Source: Ophiodon elongatus (taxonomy: Eukaryota > Chordata > Actinopteri > Perciformes > Hexagrammidae). Taken from it: a DNA stretch of 64,000 nt. Each line of letters opens with the position of its first letter. The first letter of the stretch is position 1. A program made the position numbers and the translations under genes. The notes beneath the pieces are model-generated. The model had not been told where the DNA came from, did no database searches, and saw only the letters and a program-made list of their open reading frames with translations. Location: positions 4,840,001 to 4,904,000 of the forward strand of contig JACSYO010000570.1 in the NCBI GenBank assembly GCA_016806645.1, read 5' to 3'. Shown piece by piece: positions 60,730-64,000 of the stretch.

Positions 60730-61400
60730 TTGGATGAAGGGGTTTCTTTCAGTGCGACTGAGATCAACAAGCCGCTGGGATTTACGCTGATGGAAGAAAA
60801 AAAAAATCCCAATGCCACTCTGCATTCTAGAGATAACAGCCGTTTTTACAGAAAAAGGGGAGAATTTATTTTCAATCGAAACAAGAGTTTTGTGAGCAGA
60901 GGGAAGGGGAGCGGCTTCTGATGAGCGCGAGTCAGCAACCATCTGGAAACGAAACAAAGAGCTGGGTCAAAGGCCGAGTCGGCATCCAACTGCACGTTCA
61001 CCTGGCCAGTTACCACAGTATATTCCCTCCACGTGTGTGATTTTCCACCTTTTCATGCAGTGACATTTGAAATAAAGCTGCCTTCAAAAGCAGCTTGTCA
61101 TTTTTTTTCGAGGAGTGCTTGATAATGCTTTGCATCCTTGTGATTAAACTCGAGTCGAGAGAACGCCATTGCTGGGTAACTGACAAAATGTATGTAAAAA
61201 AAATGAATGTCAGCAAAAGACTTGAATGGCTGATGATTTGTTTCCACCAGCGCTGTTGAGGAAAACACCAGAGAAGGCAATAAAGATGACTTAACCCCAC
61301 TGTCTTGTCTCTAAAATCGGCCAATGATGCAACATTTGTTTTTCCTCCAGGTCAGTATAACTGTTGCGGACTTTTAAATCAGCAAGTCATGTAATCCCTT
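60730..61400. promoter_or_regulatory. Non-repetitive block, possible conserved sequence
   Basis: Continuous non-repetitive sequence without a recognised repeat family. The open frame at 60730-60921 has no motif. Possible regulatory or transcribed non-coding sequence; weak call. Confidence 0.2.
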
Positions 61401-61469
61401 AACACTCTACTCTCACACTATTTGTTTGTGCAATAGTTTTACTATACGTAACAAGCGAAAAGGCAACGT

Positions 61470-61640
61470 TTGCCTTTGTTTTCACATGGAACACCAACAG
61501 CGGTCTCCTGGGTGAAAGTCCAGTGTTTGTTTGACCCATCCGCCACCACTCCCACCTGACCTTGATAGACTTCCTTGCTTGTTTTACTCATTTTTGTACC
61601 AAGTCATTTTCATACCACATAACTTTCAATAACGTTAGCT
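61470..61640 (+). repeat. Family A dispersed repeat fragment
   Basis: 'acaccaacagcggtctcctg' (61491-61510) with 'ggtgaaagtccagtgtttg' (61512-61530) is the family core, best preserved here. Confidence 0.65.
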
Positions 61641-62167
61641 CAATACACTCGTAATGTATCAATGAATTCAATGTGTCCTTAATTTGCAGAAACATACAAT
61701 GCTGATCCTTTGTTAAATTGATGATGAAAGGAAGAGAAACTTTGTCCCACCAAATTTACATTGATGCTTTTTATGTAGAATTTCCCAAATACAAGGATCA
61801 ACATGTTCTGCACACCAAAATAGCATTTTTGCAAGTATTAGTGTTCCCTGACTGTTAAATGAATAGATAACTGAAATCATGCCAACTGCCTTCATAAAAG
61901 TGCTGATGCCATGATTTAGGCTTCAGAGTACCAAAATACCAATTATTATCATTGATATCATTGATTTTGGAATGACAAAATGTGTTGGGTGTAGCAGCCC
62001 TTTAATTGTTTTGTACCTGCAGTCATTTACTTTTTCCCAGGTCATTTTAGCTGAATGTCCCATTTCCCCTGTGACCCTGCAAGGCGTGGGGCACTGGCTC
62101 ATAATTAAGAATTGAGAGCAGCTTTAGATTTACCCTCTTGACCAATCGGGATGTTACGAAGTTCCCT

Positions 62168-62430
62168 CTTAAGGTAAGAGAGGGGCGGAACTGCACACCC
62201 AGGAAGTTCAAATCCTTCCTTGACTTAATGCCTCATTTTATCAGATACATTCAGAAACTCTGGTTTTTAGGTGTTTTTGAGAATACTTTTCTGGCTTACC
62301 TTTACTGGCTGAGGGTGATTTTGAGTGTTCTCACACCTAGCTGGAGTGAATATTAAGGAACACCATTCCACTGGGTTACCTGCATCAGGGAAGATGTTAG
62401 TGCTATTCCTGCAAGAGTTTACTGTGTCAC
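62168..62430 (+). repeat. Unclassified repeat D, copy 2
   Basis: Same ordered blocks as 35227-35430: 'aatccttccttgactta' (62211-62227), 'gtgattttgag' (62308-62318), 'cctagctggagt' (62335-62346), 'cctgcatcaggg' (62379-62390) and 'tagtgctattc' (62398-62408). It carries about 60 additional bases in the middle. Confidence 0.7.
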
Positions 62431-62706
62431 ACAATAAAATATATAAAGGTTCTTTTCACATTATGCCAAGTCGGGAATTAAATCGCAATAAAAGGTGTTT
62501 TGAGAAAATGTGAGTCACCGCAACCACGAGAGGTCCTTGAGTATGTGGTCATAACTGGCCCCCCGTATATATTATGCAGTCTGAATGCAAGATTTGCTGT
62601 GGACAGGCACAGAGGTGCACGCTCCCTCAATCACGCTCTCACACACATAACCTCTCCTGGGGCTTACCCCTTGTGGAGATAACCACACAGAATTCCTTAC
62701 AAAAAA

Positions 62707-62709
<3 letters not shown>

Positions 62710-62749
<40 letters not shown>
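62710..62749. repeat. (GT)n microsatellite
   Basis: About 40 bases of GT. Confidence 0.97.
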
Positions 62750-62752
<3 letters not shown>

Positions 62753-62999
62753 GGGGTATTAGGACCATGCCAGCGCAAATAGCAAAAAGGAAATAACAGT
62801 TCTGACGTACTTTTTTCCCCCTTAAGGTCACTGTGATTGACAAGTCTTGCTCCCTCGACATGGCCCATTGTAATTATTTGCTAACCACCTTCAGGAAATA
62901 GGTACACTCCTGGAACATTTTACAATACACAGAAAGGAGAACACCTATTTACTTTCACAGTCTTCATTGATATTTTCCCCTCCCTGCATCAAGTGCACA

Positions 63000-63480
63000 G
63001 GCAGGACTGTGAGTCACCGTGGACCGAGCTGCAAATATAATATAGTCGAGAGTGAGAGAAGAAGTGACAGATTAGCCCTTTTTAGATTACTCGGACCAAT
63101 GTAACAGCTCAAATGCAAAAGCAATATTCATGCTTATTAAATCAAGCAGAAGTGGTAACAACAAATTACTTAATTAAACCTCCTCATCCCATCTGTTATG
63201 CGTAAGTGACATATGTGGCGACAATTTGAAGTCTTCTGTCATAATAATAACATAGGTTGCAACCTTTCTTTCACACACAAATTTCCAACTATTTTTAAAT
63301 TACTTTGGATGCAACTGAGCTCCGCTCTAATTATTTGTTGGTGACAAGAGCACAGTGAGAGGCTAATGAACACATCTAATGACTCGTTTATTTTTCTTGC
63401 TCCTGGACTAATGGAACAATCTGCCGAAAAAGAAGCATCAAGCTGCATCTACTGTATATCTTCACTGTATGACACACATT
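63000..63480. promoter_or_regulatory. Candidate conserved non-coding element
   Basis: Non-repetitive block with several homeodomain-type cores: 'caaattacttaattaaacct' (63162-63181), 'gctctaattatttgttggtg' (63324-63343) and 'gaggctaatgaacacat' (63359-63375). It has no coding frame and no repeat similarity within the window. Among the non-coding blocks this looks most like a developmental enhancer, but only by appearance. Confidence 0.35.
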
Positions 63481-64000
63481 ACTGCTTTTTCTCCTAGTGT
63501 ATACTGTACAGATACCTCGGCTCAACCACCCCAATCAATAAGACAAACCTCCGCAGTGATGTCAAAGTGTTTGTGACCTTAAGCAGATGAAAGTAAGGTC
63601 AGCATGGCTTTTCTTTTAGAAAATGAGATCAATAAACGGTGGGCGTAGCGCTCCATAAAAGTGTACTGTACATCATAGGACTGTGCATACGCACATACAC
63701 ATACTGTATGCAGTTTCCCCACTGACTTTTGAAAAGTATATCCTAGTGTTATGATTGACTTCTGACAGCCAGGACCTTAGTGAGAATATCATTTTGGTGG
63801 AGAAATATAAAATCACTTTACTTGTTCGTTTTTTTCGGCCGTTGAAAATGAGCTTAAAAACCACAAGAGTATTTTCTGTGTAACTGTAGAATATATAAAC
63901 TCCGTATTGGGTGATTAAAACATCCAAATTCTAAAGTTATATATTTGTCTCAACTTTAAGAGTATTTCACCTATTTTGACAGTTGCACAACTGGTTTTAA

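Noticed and set aside
1..64000. CRISPR arrays, rRNA, tRNA, operons, prophage or plasmid features
   Set aside because: None present; repeats are microsatellites, one minisatellite and dispersed eukaryotic elements, and gene structure is intron-containing.

Overview
This window looks like nuclear DNA from a teleost fish. The reasons are one recognisable spliced vertebrate gene (a cornichon family member), very dense CA/GT and TA microsatellites, no compact operon-like coding, and many small DNA-transposon derivatives with fish-type termini alongside decayed Ty3/gypsy, LINE, piggyBac, hAT-like and pogo/Tigger-like pieces. The species cannot be named from the sequence. Recognition of repeat families rests on remembered family features and on copies compared within this window, not on a database search.

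Layout: positions 1-17726 carry the 3' end of a plus-strand cornichon gene, most likely cnih3. Its penultimate coding exon is 4997-5140, a 12.6 kb intron follows, and a tiny last coding exon at 17699-17726 ends in a stop. The 3' UTR probably runs to a polyadenylation signal near 18686. Upstream exons lie outside the window. Cornichons are four-pass membrane proteins that act as ER export receptors in COPII vesicles and, for CNIH2/CNIH3, as auxiliary subunits of AMPA receptors. The intron is full of small inverted-repeat elements, including one clear nested insertion (15499-16054 inside another repeat).

From about 18.7 kb to 64 kb I found no confidently identified host gene. The region holds repeats and transposon fossils: a fish MITE at 23577-24072, a LINE reverse-transcriptase scrap at 32466-32742, a gypsy reverse-transcriptase relic on the minus strand at 36240-36905, a short pogo/Tigger-like element at 43229-43905 that still has an open DNA-binding-domain frame, a possible hAT C-terminal scrap near 47437, and a piggyBac N-terminal relic at 50130-50625. 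Between them lie AT-rich unique-looking stretches, rich in TAAT-type motifs, that could be conserved regulatory elements.

The least explained signals are an isolated, fully open, well-spliced-looking minus-strand exon at 26603-26718; two exon-like segments with strong splice sites at 60437-60494 and 60660-60723; two perfect inverted repeats (14224-14336 and 57444-57490); and an unclassified repeat present in two copies 27 kb apart. I found no convincing previously undescribed system. The window is mainly the end of a neuronal trafficking gene plus a repeat-rich flank.
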